64,000 nucleotides of DNA from Promineifilum sp019695075. Lineage in GTDB: Bacteria > Chloroflexota > Anaerolineae > Promineifilales > Promineifilaceae. The notes beneath the pieces are model-generated. The model ran no database searches. It saw only the letters and a list, made by a program, of their open reading frames with translations, and had not been told where the DNA came from. Below, in pieces: positions 23,625-32,643 of this stretch. The position numbers were made by a program, and so were the translations under genes. Within the stretch, counting starts at the first letter, position 1. Every line of letters begins with the position of its first letter. The DNA lies in contig JAHCIO010000005.1 of NCBI GenBank assembly GCA_026129185.1, positions 62,001-126,000 on the forward strand, in the 5' to 3' direction.

Positions 23625-26066
23625 ATGGCCCGCTCACATCGCTCTCTGCCCCTCTTGCTCGCTCTTCTGGCCGTCGCCGCGTTGGCCAACGCCGCGTTGG
23701 CGGCCGCCCGTTGGGGCCGCACCGCCGCCGCCCCTGCGGCCGCGCCGGCCGTCCTCATCGACAGCGTCCTCTTCGACGGCTACGCCCTGGACGACGCCGA
23801 CGAGGCCGTGCGCCTCGTCAATACTGGCGCGACGCCGGTCGATCTGAGCGGCTGGCGGCTGGGCGATGGCGCGGACGCGGCCCTCATCCCCGGCGGCACG
23901 TCGCTGGCGCCGGGGGCAACGCTGTGGCTGGCCCGCGATGCCGCCGCCTTCCGCGCGCAGTTCGGCCACGAAGCCGGGCTGCAACTGGCCGGCTGGCCTA
24001 GCTTCAGTAACAGCGGCGACGAGGTCGTCCTGGCCGACGCCGCCGGGGCGACCGTCGATGTGCTCGTCTATCTCGCCGGCGACACGGGACGCGGCGGCTG
24101 GATTGGCCCGGCGCTGGCTCCCTACCGCGTTGCCGGCCTCTTCGCCGCCGAGGGACAGATTCTTTTCCGGCGACGCGACGAGGCCACCGGCCGCCCTGTC
24201 GCCGACACGGACACGGCCGCCAACTGGGGTCAACATACCGGCGACCCCATCGCCGGGCGCAAGGTGCGCTATCCCGGCTGGGCCGTCGAGCGCTTCGCCG
24301 CGCCGACGGTCATCACCGCCACCGGCACGCTGACCGTCGCCGTGGCCCCCGACAACGCCTATGACGCTGTGGCGCGGCTCATCGACGGGGCGACGACTTC
24401 CATCCGTCTGTCCTCGCTGACATTGGAGCACGCCGGCCTGGGCGCGGCGCTGGCGCGGGCAGCCGGGCGGGGCGTGGCCGTGGCGGCCCTACTCGACGGC
24501 GCGCCGCCGGGCGGGCTGAGCGACCAGGAGCGTTACGTCTGCGCGCAACTGGAGGCCGCCGGCGGGGCGTGCTGGTTCATGGCCGACGACGCCGGCCGCC
24601 GCATCCACGGCCGCTACCGTTACCTGCACGCTAAATATCTGGTCATCGACGACCGCATCGCCGCCGTCAGCAGCGAGAACTTCAGCCCCGACAGCCTGCC
24701 CGACGACGACAAGAGCGACGGCACGTGGGGGCATCGCGGCGTCGTGCTCATCACCGACGCTCGCGCCGTGGCCACCTACCTGGCCGCCCTTTTCGCCGCC
24801 GACCTGGACATTGCCCATGCCGACCTGCGCCGCTGGACGGCGGCCGACCCCGTCTACGGCGCGCCGCCGGCCGGCTTCGTGCCCATCACCGCCAGCGGCG
24901 GCATCAGCTACACCGTGCGTTTCCCACAGCCGGCCGCGTTCTACGGTACGCACCGTTTCGAGATCATCCAGTCGCCGGAGAACAGCCTGCGCGCCGGCGA
25001 TGGGCTGCTGGCGCTGCTGGGCCGGGCGGGGGAGGGGGACGCGCTGCGGTTCGAGCAGTTGTCCGAGCGGCCGCACTGGGGCGCGACCGGCAGCACCGCC
25101 GTGGCCGACCCTAATCCGCGCCTGGAGGCCGCCCTGGCTGCCGCCCGCCGCGGCGCGGATGTGGCCCTGCTGCTGGATAGCTTCTTCGACGACGCCGGCA
25201 GCGCCGTCAGTAACGAGGCCACATGTGATTATGTCAATGGCATGGCCGCGCGGGAGGGGCTGCGGCTGCGCTGCGCGACGGGCAACCCCACCGGGCTGGG
25301 CATCCACAACAAGATGGTTCTGGCGCGGATCGGCGGCCGGGGCGTCATTCACGTCGGCAGCCTCAACGGCACGGAACTATCGCACAAGGCTAACCGCGAG
25401 GTGGCCGTGCAGGTGTGGTCGGATGGGGCCTATGCCTACCTGGCCCGCGTCTTCGCCGGTGATATGACCAACCAGCTGTACCTGCCACTGGCGCTGGCCG
25501 GTTACCAGGGCGCGGCCGATCACCTGCTCATCAGCGAGATCGTCTACGATCCGCCCGGCCCGGACGAGGCCGAGTTCGTCGAACTGGTCAACCCGACCGG
25601 CGCGCCCATCGACCTGACCGGCTACGCCCTGGGCGACGCCGTCTCGGCGCTGGACTTCGAGGACATGCGCCACTTCCCGGCCGGCGCGGCCGTGCCTGCC
25701 GGTGGCGTGGTCGTCGTCGCCCTCAGCGCGTCCGCCTTCCGGGCCGAGTACGACGTCGCGCCGCAGTTCGAGATCGTTGACAGCGACCCAACCGTGCCCG
25801 ATATGCTGGACGACCCCGCCTGGGGCGATCCGGCGGCGCTGTTCCAACTAGGCAACGCCGGCGATGAGGTTGTGGTCATTCGTTGGGACGGGCTGGTGGA
25901 TGTGGTGACGTATGGCGACGGCTACCACAGTGGCGTGGTCGGCTGCGGGTTGCTGGTTGCCCCAGCGCGAACGCTGGAGCGGCGACCCTACTGGCGCGAC
26001 ACCGATAGCTGTCCGACCGACTTCCGCGACTGGCCGTTCGCCAGTCCGGGGAGTGTGGCTCCCTAA
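23625..26066 (+). CDS. Secreted phospholipase-D-like protein flanked by lamin-tail domains
   Basis: 813 residues. A signal peptide (about 1-27) is followed by a lamin-tail (LTD) domain (about 42-150), two PLD-superfamily halves (about 230-395 and 440-600) with H-x-K-x(4)-D motifs at His335/Lys337 (LHAKYLVIDDR) and His561/Lys563 (GIHNKMVLARIGG), and a second LTD (about 635-790; LLISEIVYDPPGPDEAEFVE). PLD halves cleave phosphodiesters of lipids or nucleic acids; LTDs in secreted bacterial proteins often accompany nucleases. I infer an extracellular nuclease or phospholipase. The second half lacks the Asp of a full HKD motif. Confidence 0.85.
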   Translation: MARSHRSLPLLLALLAVAALANAALAAARWGRTAAAPAAAPAVLIDSVLFDGYALDDADEAVRLVNTGATPVDLSGWRLGDGADAALIPGGTSLAPGATLWLARDAAAFRAQFGHEAGLQLAGWPSFSNSGDEVVLADAAGATVDVLVYLAGDTGRGGWIGPALAPYRVAGLFAAEGQILFRRRDEATGRPVADTDTAANWGQHTGDPIAGRKVRYPGWAVERFAAPTVITATGTLTVAVAPDNAYDAVARLIDGATTSIRLSSLTLEHAGLGAALARAAGRGVAVAALLDGAPPGGLSDQERYVCAQLEAAGGACWFMADDAGRRIHGRYRYLHAKYLVIDDRIAAVSSENFSPDSLPDDDKSDGTWGHRGVVLITDARAVATYLAALFAADLDIAHADLRRWTAADPVYGAPPAGFVPITASGGISYTVRFPQPAAFYGTHRFEIIQSPENSLRAGDGLLALLGRAGEGDALRFEQLSERPHWGATGSTAVADPNPRLEAALAAARRGADVALLLDSFFDDAGSAVSNEATCDYVNGMAAREGLRLRCATGNPTGLGIHNKMVLARIGGRGVIHVGSLNGTELSHKANREVAVQVWSDGAYAYLARVFAGDMTNQLYLPLALAGYQGAADHLLISEIVYDPPGPDEAEFVELVNPTGAPIDLTGYALGDAVSALDFEDMRHFPAGAAVPAGGVVVVALSASAFRAEYDVAPQFEIVDSDPTVPDMLDDPAWGDPAALFQLGNAGDEVVVIRWDGLVDVVTYGDGYHSGVVGCGLLVAPARTLERRPYWRDTDSCPTDFRDWPFASPGSVAP

Positions 26067-26099
26067 CGTGCCGGTCGCGGCCGGGGCCATTGGGCGCGC

Positions 26100-26126
26100 G
26101 GAAGCCCTGCGCGGGGCAGGGCTTCC
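26100..26126 (+). terminator. Hairpin after the PLD-like gene
   Basis: GGAAGCCCTGC (26100-26110) and GCAGGGCTTCC (26116-26126) form a perfect 11-bp stem with a 5-base loop. No U-tract follows, so it may be a repeat element or a factor-dependent end. Confidence 0.5.
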
Positions 26127-26191
26127 TAAAGGGATAGAGACACGGCGTTGGGCCGCGGTCAGCCAAGGGCCGGGTGGCCCGCACTGCCAGG

Positions 26192-26647
26192 TTAATGCTG
26201 CTCGGTCAACAACCGATCGATCTCGCCGCGGATCGAGGTCAGGTCATCCAGACGCAGGTAGACGATGGCGTAGCGCACGTAGGCGACCAGGTCAAGCTCC
26301 TTCAGCTTGCGGATGACCATGTCGCCGACGATGCGGCTCTTGACCTCTTCCTGGCCCATGCGCTGCAACTCAGCCTCGATCTCGCCGGCCATGCGCTCGA
26401 TGTCGGCGGCCGAGATCGGCCGCTTGGCGCAGGCCACGCGGATACCACCCAATAGCTTCTCGCGCGAGAACTCCTCGCGCGTGCCGTCTTTCTTGATGAG
26501 CAACGGCGTGGCCAGAATCGGCCGCTCATAGGACGTGAAGCGCTGATCACACGCTTCGCACACCCGCCGCCGCCGCGTGCCGCCGCGCCGGTCGTGGCTG
26601 GTGTCGATGACGTGCGTCTTTTCGTAGCCACAATAAGGACACCGCAT
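26192..26647 (-). CDS. nrdR: Transcriptional repressor NrdR
   Basis: 151 residues. A zinc ribbon (MRCPYCGYEKTHVID ... VCEACDQRFTSYER) is followed by an ATP-cone domain. NrdR senses dATP/ATP and represses ribonucleotide reductase operons. Length and both domains are normal. GGAGGG lies eight bases before the ATG. It is the last gene in line with the dcw cluster, 184 bases beyond ftsZ; the gap carries an inverted pair of GCATATAT-containing sequences, so it may have its own control. Confidence 0.96.
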   Translation of the reverse strand: MRCPYCGYEKTHVIDTSHDRRGGTRRRRVCEACDQRFTSYERPILATPLLIKKDGTREEFSREKLLGGIRVACAKRPISAADIERMAGEIEAELQRMGQEEVKSRIVGDMVIRKLKELDLVAYVRYAIVYLRLDDLTSIRGEIDRLLTEQH

Positions 26648-26686
26648 TGTCTTGCCCTCCGTGGGGATAACCGTGCCGGACAGACG

Positions 26687-26737
26687 GCATATATCGGGTT
26701 CCCAAGGGTAATCATGGGGTCAACCCCCAATATATGC
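26687..26737 (-). promoter_or_regulatory. Inverted pair of GCATATAT elements before nrdR
   Basis: GCATATATCGGGTT (26687-26700) is matched in inverse orientation by AACCCCCAATATATGC (26722-26737). AT-rich cores spaced about three helical turns apart are reminiscent of paired NrdR boxes, but the flanks do not match the consensus well. Autoregulatory operator or a repeat; unresolved. Confidence 0.35.
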
Positions 26738-26831
26738 TATCGACCGAATTCTACCACGGAGCCGCCGGGCGGCAATGGCCTGGCCCGACGCGGACGGCCC
26801 GTGTGGGGTCGCCCGCGTCGGGCCACGGCGG

Positions 26832-28031
26832 TTACTGCCGCTTGCGCAGGAAGGCCGGCACTTCCAGATCGTTGAAGCGATAGGCCTCCTGATTCTGGCG
26901 CGTCGGTTGCTGCGGCTGCGGCCGGGCCGTCGCCTGGCTAGTGGCAACGCTGACGGGCGCGGACTCGCGCGTCGGCGGCCGGTTGGGCATCAGCCGCTGC
27001 GACTGGGCGGCCGTGGCGGCATGGACGCCGGCCGTCATCTGGCGCATGGGCATCGTGTGCTCAAAGCCGGTGGCGATGACGGTGATGCGGATCTTGTTGG
27101 TCATCTTCTCGTCGATGACCGCGCCGAAGATAAGGTTGACGTCCGGGTGGGCCGTCTCGCGGATGATCGACGCCGCCTGGTTGATCTCGTACAACGTCAT
27201 GTCCGGGCCGCCGGTGACGTTGAACAGGATGCCGCGCGCGCCGTCGATGGTCACGTCCAGCAGCCGGCTGGAGAGGGCCTGCGTGGCCGCGTCGCGGGCG
27301 CGTTCGTCGCCGCTGCCCTCGCCCACGGCCATCAGCGCCGCGCCGCCCATCGACATGATGGTCTTCACGTCGGCGAAGTCCAGGTTGATGAGGCCGGGCA
27401 CGGTGATGAGTTCGCTGATGCCCTGGATGCCCTGGCGCAGGATGTCGTCGGCCATACGGAACGAGTCCAGCAGCGAGACGCGCTTGTCGGCCGTCTCCAG
27501 CAGGCGGTCGTTAGGGATGACGATCAGCGTATCGACGTGCTCCTTGAGCTGCTCGATGCCCGTCTCGGCCGAACGAGCGCGCTGCGACCCCTCGAAGGTG
27601 AACGGCCGGGTGACGACGCCGATAGTCAACGCCCCGGCCTCGCGAGCCGCGCGGGCGACAATGGGCGTGGCCCCCGTGCCCGTGCCGCCGCCCATGCCGG
27701 CGGTGACGAAGACCATGTCGGAGCCGGAGAGCGACTGGCGCAGTTCCTCCAGCGACTCCTCGGCCGCCCGCGCGCCCGTGTCCGGGTCGCCGCCGGAGCC
27801 GAGGCCGCGGGTCGTGCGCTCGCCGATGGCAATGCGCATGGGCGCGTGGCTGCCCAACAGGGCTTGCTGGTCCGTGTTGACGGCCACGAACTCCACGCCG
27901 GCGATGTTCTCGGCGATCATACGGTTGACGGCATTGCTGCCGCCGCCGCCGACACCCACCACTCGAATCAGAGCCGAGCCTTCAGTGGCCGGCATGCGCT
28001 GCGCGTCCCTTCCTCTGTAATCCACGTTCAT
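26832..28031 (-). CDS. ftsZ: Cell division GTPase FtsZ
   Basis: 399 residues. Tubulin-like GTPase with the signature GGGTGTG (114-120), an N-terminal VVGVGGGGSNAV nucleotide loop, a T7-type loop VPGLINLDFADV, a Pro/Gln/Thr-rich linker of about 45 residues and the conserved C-terminal peptide DLEVPAFLRKRQ that binds FtsA-type anchors. It polymerises into the Z ring. The ATG at 28031 follows AGAGGGG. Downstream of ftsA by 79 bases in the dcw order. Confidence 0.97.
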   Translation of the reverse strand: MNVDYRGRDAQRMPATEGSALIRVVGVGGGGSNAVNRMIAENIAGVEFVAVNTDQQALLGSHAPMRIAIGERTTRGLGSGGDPDTGARAAEESLEELRQSLSGSDMVFVTAGMGGGTGTGATPIVARAAREAGALTIGVVTRPFTFEGSQRARSAETGIEQLKEHVDTLIVIPNDRLLETADKRVSLLDSFRMADDILRQGIQGISELITVPGLINLDFADVKTIMSMGGAALMAVGEGSGDERARDAATQALSSRLLDVTIDGARGILFNVTGGPDMTLYEINQAASIIRETAHPDVNLIFGAVIDEKMTNKIRITVIATGFEHTMPMRQMTAGVHAATAAQSQRLMPNRPPTRESAPVSVATSQATARPQPQQPTRQNQEAYRFNDLEVPAFLRKRQ

Positions 28032-28110
28032 GTCTCTATACCCCTCTGACTGTGATCTAAACAACAACGCTGCACAATTGCGCCGGAGGACCGGCGGCGC
28101 CGGACTCCCT

Positions 28111-29340
28111 TTAATCCGGCAGCAATGTCCTGATGAGATTGCCCACCCGCCGGCTCCATTCACTGGGGACGTGGGTGCGCGCCTGATAACGATGGTGGTC
28201 CGTGCTGGCCCACCGCAGCAGGCCGACGCTGGTGGCGTAGGCCGGGCTGTGCAAGGTATCGACAAGGCCGACCAGGTTCTTGGGCGTGGCCACGCGGGCG
28301 GACACGTTCAGCACGCGCTCGGCCACGTTGGTGATGCCCCGGAGCTGCGCCGTGCCGCCGGTCAGGACAATGCCCGCCGGCAACATCTCGTCGTAGCCCG
28401 ACTGCTGGATGTCCTTGAGGATCAGGTTGAAGATCTCCTCGATGCGCGCCTCGATGACCTGGGCCAGGTCTTGCCGGCCCACCTGTATCTTCTCGCCCCC
28501 GAACGGCTCCACGGTGAAAACCAGGTCGGGGTCGATGTCCGCCGGGCGGCAATCGCCGTACTGTATTTTCACCTTCTCGGCCGTCTCATAGGGCGCGCGT
28601 AGCCCAATGGCGATGTCGTTGGTGATGTGGTAGCCGCCGATGGGGATGACGTGGGTGTGCCAGACCGTGCCCTGCTTGTAGAGAGCCAGGTCGGTCGTGC
28701 CCCCGCCGATGTCGGCGATGAGGACGCCCATCTCGCGCTCGGCCGGCTCCAGCACCGCCTCGGCCGAGGCCAGGGCGTTGAGCACCGTCTCCGCGGCGTT
28801 GATGCCCACCCCGCCGACGCAGTGCTGCAAGTTTTGCAGCGCCGACGTGGCGGCGGTGACGATGTGGGCCTCAACCTCCAGCCGGTAGCCGTGCATCCCC
28901 AGCGGTTGGCGCACGCCGGCATGGTCGTCGATGGTGTAATGGCGCGGGATCAGGTGAATGATCTGGCGATTGTGCGGGATGGGGATGGCCTGGGCCGTTT
29001 CCAGGGCGCGGTCGATGTCGGCCGGCGTCACGCCGGCATCGGGGCCAGTACGGCCGCTGCCGATGGCCACCATGCCGGTGTTGTTGGTCGAGCCGATGTG
29101 CTCGCCGGCGATGCTGACCACGGCCTGCGATAGCCGGTAGCCCGATGTCTCCTCGGCCTCTTGCACGGCGCGCGCCAGCGCCATCGTGGCCGAGGGCACA
29201 TCGACGATCATCCCCTTGCGCATCCCGCTGGACGGCTGGACGCCCAGGCCGATGATCTGCAACTCGCGGTTGCGCACCGCGCCCACCAGGGCACAGATTT
29301 TCGTCGTGCCGATGTCGATTCCGAAAACGATGTCCTCCAT
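28111..29340 (-). CDS. ftsA: Cell division protein FtsA
   Basis: 409 residues. Actin-like ATPase that anchors FtsZ at the membrane. Signatures: VFGIDIGTTKICALVG (phosphate 1), the SHS2-type 1C region near residues 80-165, IADIGGGTTDLALYK (phosphate 2) and GIVLTGGTAQLRGI (adenosine motif). The C-terminus (SEWSRRVGNLIRTLLPD) can form the short amphipathic membrane helix of the family. Gap to ftsQ is 58 bases and filled by a heptamer repeat. Confidence 0.96.
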   Translation of the reverse strand: MEDIVFGIDIGTTKICALVGAVRNRELQIIGLGVQPSSGMRKGMIVDVPSATMALARAVQEAEETSGYRLSQAVVSIAGEHIGSTNNTGMVAIGSGRTGPDAGVTPADIDRALETAQAIPIPHNRQIIHLIPRHYTIDDHAGVRQPLGMHGYRLEVEAHIVTAATSALQNLQHCVGGVGINAAETVLNALASAEAVLEPAEREMGVLIADIGGGTTDLALYKQGTVWHTHVIPIGGYHITNDIAIGLRAPYETAEKVKIQYGDCRPADIDPDLVFTVEPFGGEKIQVGRQDLAQVIEARIEEIFNLILKDIQQSGYDEMLPAGIVLTGGTAQLRGITNVAERVLNVSARVATPKNLVGLVDTLHSPAYATSVGLLRWASTDHHRYQARTHVPSEWSRRVGNLIRTLLPD

Positions 29341-29349
29341 GGACCCCTT

Positions 29350-29398
29350 CCTTGAGCAGTAGTCAGTAAGCAGTGGTCAGTAGATCAGTAGGTCAGAA
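29350..29398 (-). repeat. Heptamer tandem repeat (ACTG type) between ftsQ and ftsA
   Basis: About six degenerate 7-base units containing CAGT (minus strand ACTG), filling the ftsQ-ftsA gap. The same units occur at 31610, 43396 and 52398. Confidence 0.65.
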
Positions 29399-30415
29399 CT
29401 AGGGCAGAGCGCGGTAGTAGGGCTTGTACTGGTTACTGACGCTGATGTACTCCGGCCGGATGCCCTGTTCCAGCAGCTTGGCCACCACTGTCTCATAGAC
29501 CGCAAGTTTCTGATTCATGTCCAGGCCGGTGCCGAAATAGGCCCGCCAGCCGCGTCCATCCTGATAGCTCAGTCCGCCCGATGGCCGGTAGTAGAGCTGC
29601 TCGATGTTGGGCCGCAGGGCGCGCAATTGCAGCGCTCCCTCCAGCACGTCCTGGGGCACGAAGGCGATTGCCGCGCCCGCGCTGTCGTCCGTGTCGGCGT
29701 CGGTGCTGTCGGTGGTCGTGCCGTCGTCGGTCGTGCCGTCGGTGGTCGTGCCGTCGGTGGTAGGGGCAGGTCTTAGACCTGCCCCTACACCTACACCTGC
29801 CCCTACGGGGGCGGCGACGGGTATCTCCGAAATGATGTTGAGCAGGCCAATGGTCTGCGACCGCGCCGGCGACAGGCCGCCGTCGGCGTCGATCCAGTAG
29901 GCCACGTCGCCTTCCTGCCACGTGGCCAGCGGCGGCTGTTCGCGCAGGGTGATGAGCACGTCGTTGGGCCAGTGCAGTGTCACCGTGGCCGTGACGACGC
30001 CGCCCATTTCGCTCAGGTGGTCGGCAGCCTCTTGCGGGTCGGCGGCGAAGATGTGTCGCCCGGCCAGCCCGCTCTCTTCGACGACGTGGTTGATGTCCAG
30101 CGTTGATGCGCCCTCGACGGGGATGACGTTCAGGTAGAAGCGGTCGTCGCGGCCAATGATGTAGAGCGTGTAGACGCACACCGCCAGCATGGCCAGGCTG
30201 ATCCAGCGCGTGTTGACGATGAAGCCGACGACGCCGGAAAGCGGCCGGCGGATGCGTTCCTGGCTGTTGCGCCGCTTGCGCTTCTGGGCCGTCTTCTGGG
30301 CCGTGCGCGCCTCCGGCGTCAGGGCCGGCAAGGGGGCAACCGAGGCCGTATTCAGGCGGCGCATGCGCGGCTGTTTTCGCAAACGCTGCTTGGGTTGTTC
30401 CTTGCGCTGCGTCAT
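29399..30415 (-). CDS. ftsQ: FtsQ/DivIB cell division protein with internal repeat insertion
   Basis: 338 residues. A basic cytosolic N-terminus (1-68), one membrane helix (about 70-90), a POTRA domain (about 93-160; FYLNVIPVEGASTLDINHVV) and a beta domain. FtsQ links early and late divisome proteins. Residues about 203-246 are an unusual insert: a Gly/Val/Pro segment ending G-L-R-P-A-P-T, encoded by a perfect palindromic repeat, then TTDGT-type pentapeptide repeats. The fold resumes at IAFVPQDVLEGALQLRALRP. The ATG overlaps the ddl stop (ATGA). Confidence 0.88.
   Translation of the reverse strand: MTQRKEQPKQRLRKQPRMRRLNTASVAPLPALTPEARTAQKTAQKRKRRNSQERIRRPLSGVVGFIVNTRWISLAMLAVCVYTLYIIGRDDRFYLNVIPVEGASTLDINHVVEESGLAGRHIFAADPQEAADHLSEMGGVVTATVTLHWPNDVLITLREQPPLATWQEGDVAYWIDADGGLSPARSQTIGLLNIISEIPVAAPVGAGVGVGAGLRPAPTTDGTTTDGTTDDGTTTDSTDADTDDSAGAAIAFVPQDVLEGALQLRALRPNIEQLYYRPSGGLSYQDGRGWRAYFGTGLDMNQKLAVYETVVAKLLEQGIRPEYISVSNQYKPYYRALP
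29705..29760 (-). repeat. 15-bp tandem repeats inside ftsQ
   Basis: About four units of a 15-base repeat (GGTGGTCGTGCCGTC type on the + strand) encode Thr/Asp/Gly pentapeptides in FtsQ. Confidence 0.8.
29760..29806 (-). repeat. Perfect palindrome inserted in ftsQ
   Basis: GTAGGGGCAGGTC-TTA-GACCTGCCCCTAC (29760-29788) is a perfect 13-bp inverted repeat; a partial extra arm continues to 29806. Translated in frame within FtsQ. The GTAG...CTAC ends match the other short palindromes of this window. Confidence 0.85.
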
Positions 30416-31605
30416 TCTGTTGCTCCTTCGGCCGGGGGCAGGCTGACAGCCTGCGCTACGGGGTCGATGGACGTTTCCAGTTGGGCTTTCTCGGCATGGC
30501 GCTGGATGGCCAGGTCGATCAGTTCGTCGAGCAGCGCGCTGTAGCTCAGCCCGCTGGCCGCCCACAGCTTGGCGTACATGGAGATGCTGGTGAAGCCGGG
30601 GATGGTGTTGAGTTCGTTCAGATAGACGTCGCCGCTGAGGTCGTCGAGCAGCAAGTCGACGCGCCCCATGCCGGCGCAGTCGATGGCCCGGTAGGCGCGC
30701 ACGGCCAGGGCGCGAATGGCCTCGGCCAGCGCCGGCTCCAGCGGCGCGGGGATGAGCAGCTCTGACTCCTCTTCGGAGCCGGGCGCGGCCAGGTATTTGG
30801 CGACGTAGTCGTAGAACTCGCGGCGCGGCCGGACCTCGCCGACGACGCTGGCGCGCGGCTCGTCGTTGCCCAGCACGGCCACTTCCAACTCGCGGGCGCG
30901 GTGGATGCCCTGCTCGACGATGAGCCGCCGGTCGAAGCGGGCCGCCTCGGCCAGACCGGCGCGCAATTCGGCGCGGTCGCGGCACTTGCTGATGCCGACG
31001 CTGGAGCCGAGGTTGGCCGGCTTGGTGAAGACGGGGTAGGGCAGGGCGGCTTCGGCGGCGTCGAGGACGGCCTCCGGATTGCGCCGCCACTGGCTGCCGG
31101 TGAACAATCGCCAGGGCAACACGGGCAGACCATTGGCTTCCATGACCTGCTTGAAGATGGCCTTGTCCATGCCCACGGCCGAGCCGACCACGCCCGCGCC
31201 GACGTAGGGCAGCCCGGCCAGTTCCAGCAGCCCCTGCACCGTGCCGTCCTCGCCATAGGGGCCGTGGAGCACGGGAAAGACCACGTCCAGCTCGGCGACG
31301 ACTGAGAGACTAGGGCCATCATCGGCGCCCCGGTCGAAGGCCAGGAGCGCCGATGTCGGCGGCGAGGACGCCGTTATCGGGGCTGGTTCGGGTAGCAGCG
31401 TCGCCGGGCGGGCGTCGGCCCCTTCGCTGAGGGCGGCCATCGCGTCGCCGGCCAGCCAACGGCCGTCCTTGGTGATGCCGATGGGCACGACCTCATAGTG
31501 GTCGGGGTCGAGCGCGGCCATCACCGAGCGCGCCGAACGCAACGAGACTTCATGCTCGCCGGAGCGGCCGCCAAAGAGAACGCCGACGCGGAGTTTAGTG
31601 GTCAT
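30412..31605 (-). CDS. ddl: D-alanine--D-alanine ligase
   Basis: 397 residues. ATP-grasp ligase making the D-Ala-D-Ala dipeptide for MurF. Visible: VGVLFGGRSGEHEVSLRSA at the N-terminus, VLHGPYGEDGTVQGLLEL, PVFTKPANLGSSVGISKC (ATP-grasp Lys), MGRVDLLLDDLSGDVYLNELNTIPGFT (metal-binding Asp/Glu/Asn) and the SMYAKLW end. The last about 15 residues (after IDPV) are encoded by a palindromic repeat at 30437-30459. Its stop overlaps the ftsQ start. Confidence 0.95.
   Translation of the reverse strand: MTTKLRVGVLFGGRSGEHEVSLRSARSVMAALDPDHYEVVPIGITKDGRWLAGDAMAALSEGADARPATLLPEPAPITASSPPTSALLAFDRGADDGPSLSVVAELDVVFPVLHGPYGEDGTVQGLLELAGLPYVGAGVVGSAVGMDKAIFKQVMEANGLPVLPWRLFTGSQWRRNPEAVLDAAEAALPYPVFTKPANLGSSVGISKCRDRAELRAGLAEAARFDRRLIVEQGIHRARELEVAVLGNDEPRASVVGEVRPRREFYDYVAKYLAAPGSEEESELLIPAPLEPALAEAIRALAVRAYRAIDCAGMGRVDLLLDDLSGDVYLNELNTIPGFTSISMYAKLWAASGLSYSALLDELIDLAIQRHAEKAQLETSIDPVAQAVSLPPAEGATE
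30437..30459 (-). repeat. Palindromic repeat forming the ddl C-terminal codons
   Basis: GGCAGGCTG-A-CAGCCTGC followed by GCTAC. It encodes V-A-Q-A-V-S-L-P of the ligase tail. Same core as the elements at 1560 and 47921. Confidence 0.7.
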
Positions 31606-31609
31606 GAGA

Positions 31610-31692
31610 TGTAGTCAGTGTCCAGTGTCCAGTATCCAGTATCCAGTATCCAGTAATCAGTAGGGCAGTGGTCTTAATTCCTAATTCCTAAT
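31610..31692 (-). repeat. Heptamer tandem repeat plus CTAATTC repeat between murB and ddl
   Basis: Ten or so degenerate 7-base CAGT units (GTCAGTGTCCAGTGTCCAG type), then three CTAATTC units next to the murB stop codon. Confidence 0.7.
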
Positions 31693-32643
31693 TCATTCAA
31701 ACGCCCAATCGCCCACCAGTTCGACTTCGAGTTCCATCTCGATGCCGAACTGATCGCGGACGCTATTCCAGGCCTCGGCGACGAGGGCGCGAATGTCCTC
31801 GGCCGTCGCCTGGCCGTCGTTGACGAAGAAGTTGGCGTGCTTGTCCGAAATGACCGCGTCGCCGATGCGGAGACCCTTCAGGCCGGCGGTGTCGATCAGA
31901 TAGCCGGCGTAGAAATTCTCCGGGTTCTTGAACATCGAGCCGGTGGTGGCCCCGCCCGGCTGGCGCTCCTTGCGGTGAGCGGTGAAGCCGTCGGCGCGGG
32001 CGGTCAGCACGTCGACCGGCTCCGGCGTCAGGCGCAACTCGGCCGACAGGACGACGCGCCGCGCCCGGCCAGGGGCGAGATCGCGCTTCAGGACGCTGGT
32101 GCGATAGCCGTAGGCCATCTCCTCGCGGTTGTAGACGCGCGCGCCGTAGCCCGGCTCCCAGATGGTCGCCGCTAGCAGCGTCGCATCCATATCTGAGCCG
32201 TGCGCGCCGGCATTGCCGACCACCGCGCCGCCGACGGTGCCGGGCACGCCGATGGCCCATTCCAGCCCGCCCAGCCCGCGGCTGATGCACTGGCGGGCCA
32301 GGGCGGAGAGATTCGCGCCCGACTCGGCCGTGCAGACGACTCCCGCGCCGCTATGGCGGAAGCTGACCTTGCGCGCCCGGTTGAGGATGACCAGGCCGCT
32401 GATGCCGGCATCGGCGACCAGGATGTTGGAGCCGCCGCCCAGGATGAAGTAGGGCAGACCGGCGGCATAGGCCACCTCGACCGCGGCCAGCAGTTCCTCG
32501 GTCGATGACACCGACAGGAATAGCTCGGCTGGGCCGCCCACGCGGGCGGTCGTGTGCCGCGCCAGCGGCTCGCTGATGGCCAGGCGATCGCCGAACAGGG
32601 CGCGCAGTCTCTCTACCGTGTGGAGCGTGGTCATGAGTTTCAT
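31693..32643 (-). CDS. murB: UDP-N-acetylenolpyruvoylglucosamine reductase
   Basis: 316 residues, type II MurB. FAD-binding PFILGGGSNILVADAG and GLEWAIGVPGTVGGAVVGNAGAHGS; active-site YGYRTSVLKRD (Tyr/Arg), GSMFKNP with the catalytic Ser, and DKHANFFVN near the end. It reduces the enolpyruvyl group to UDP-MurNAc. Start overlaps the murC stop (ATGA). Confidence 0.96.
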   Translation of the reverse strand: MKLMTTLHTVERLRALFGDRLAISEPLARHTTARVGGPAELFLSVSSTEELLAAVEVAYAAGLPYFILGGGSNILVADAGISGLVILNRARKVSFRHSGAGVVCTAESGANLSALARQCISRGLGGLEWAIGVPGTVGGAVVGNAGAHGSDMDATLLAATIWEPGYGARVYNREEMAYGYRTSVLKRDLAPGRARRVVLSAELRLTPEPVDVLTARADGFTAHRKERQPGGATTGSMFKNPENFYAGYLIDTAGLKGLRIGDAVISDKHANFFVNDGQATAEDIRALVAEAWNSVRDQFGIEMELEVELVGDWAFE

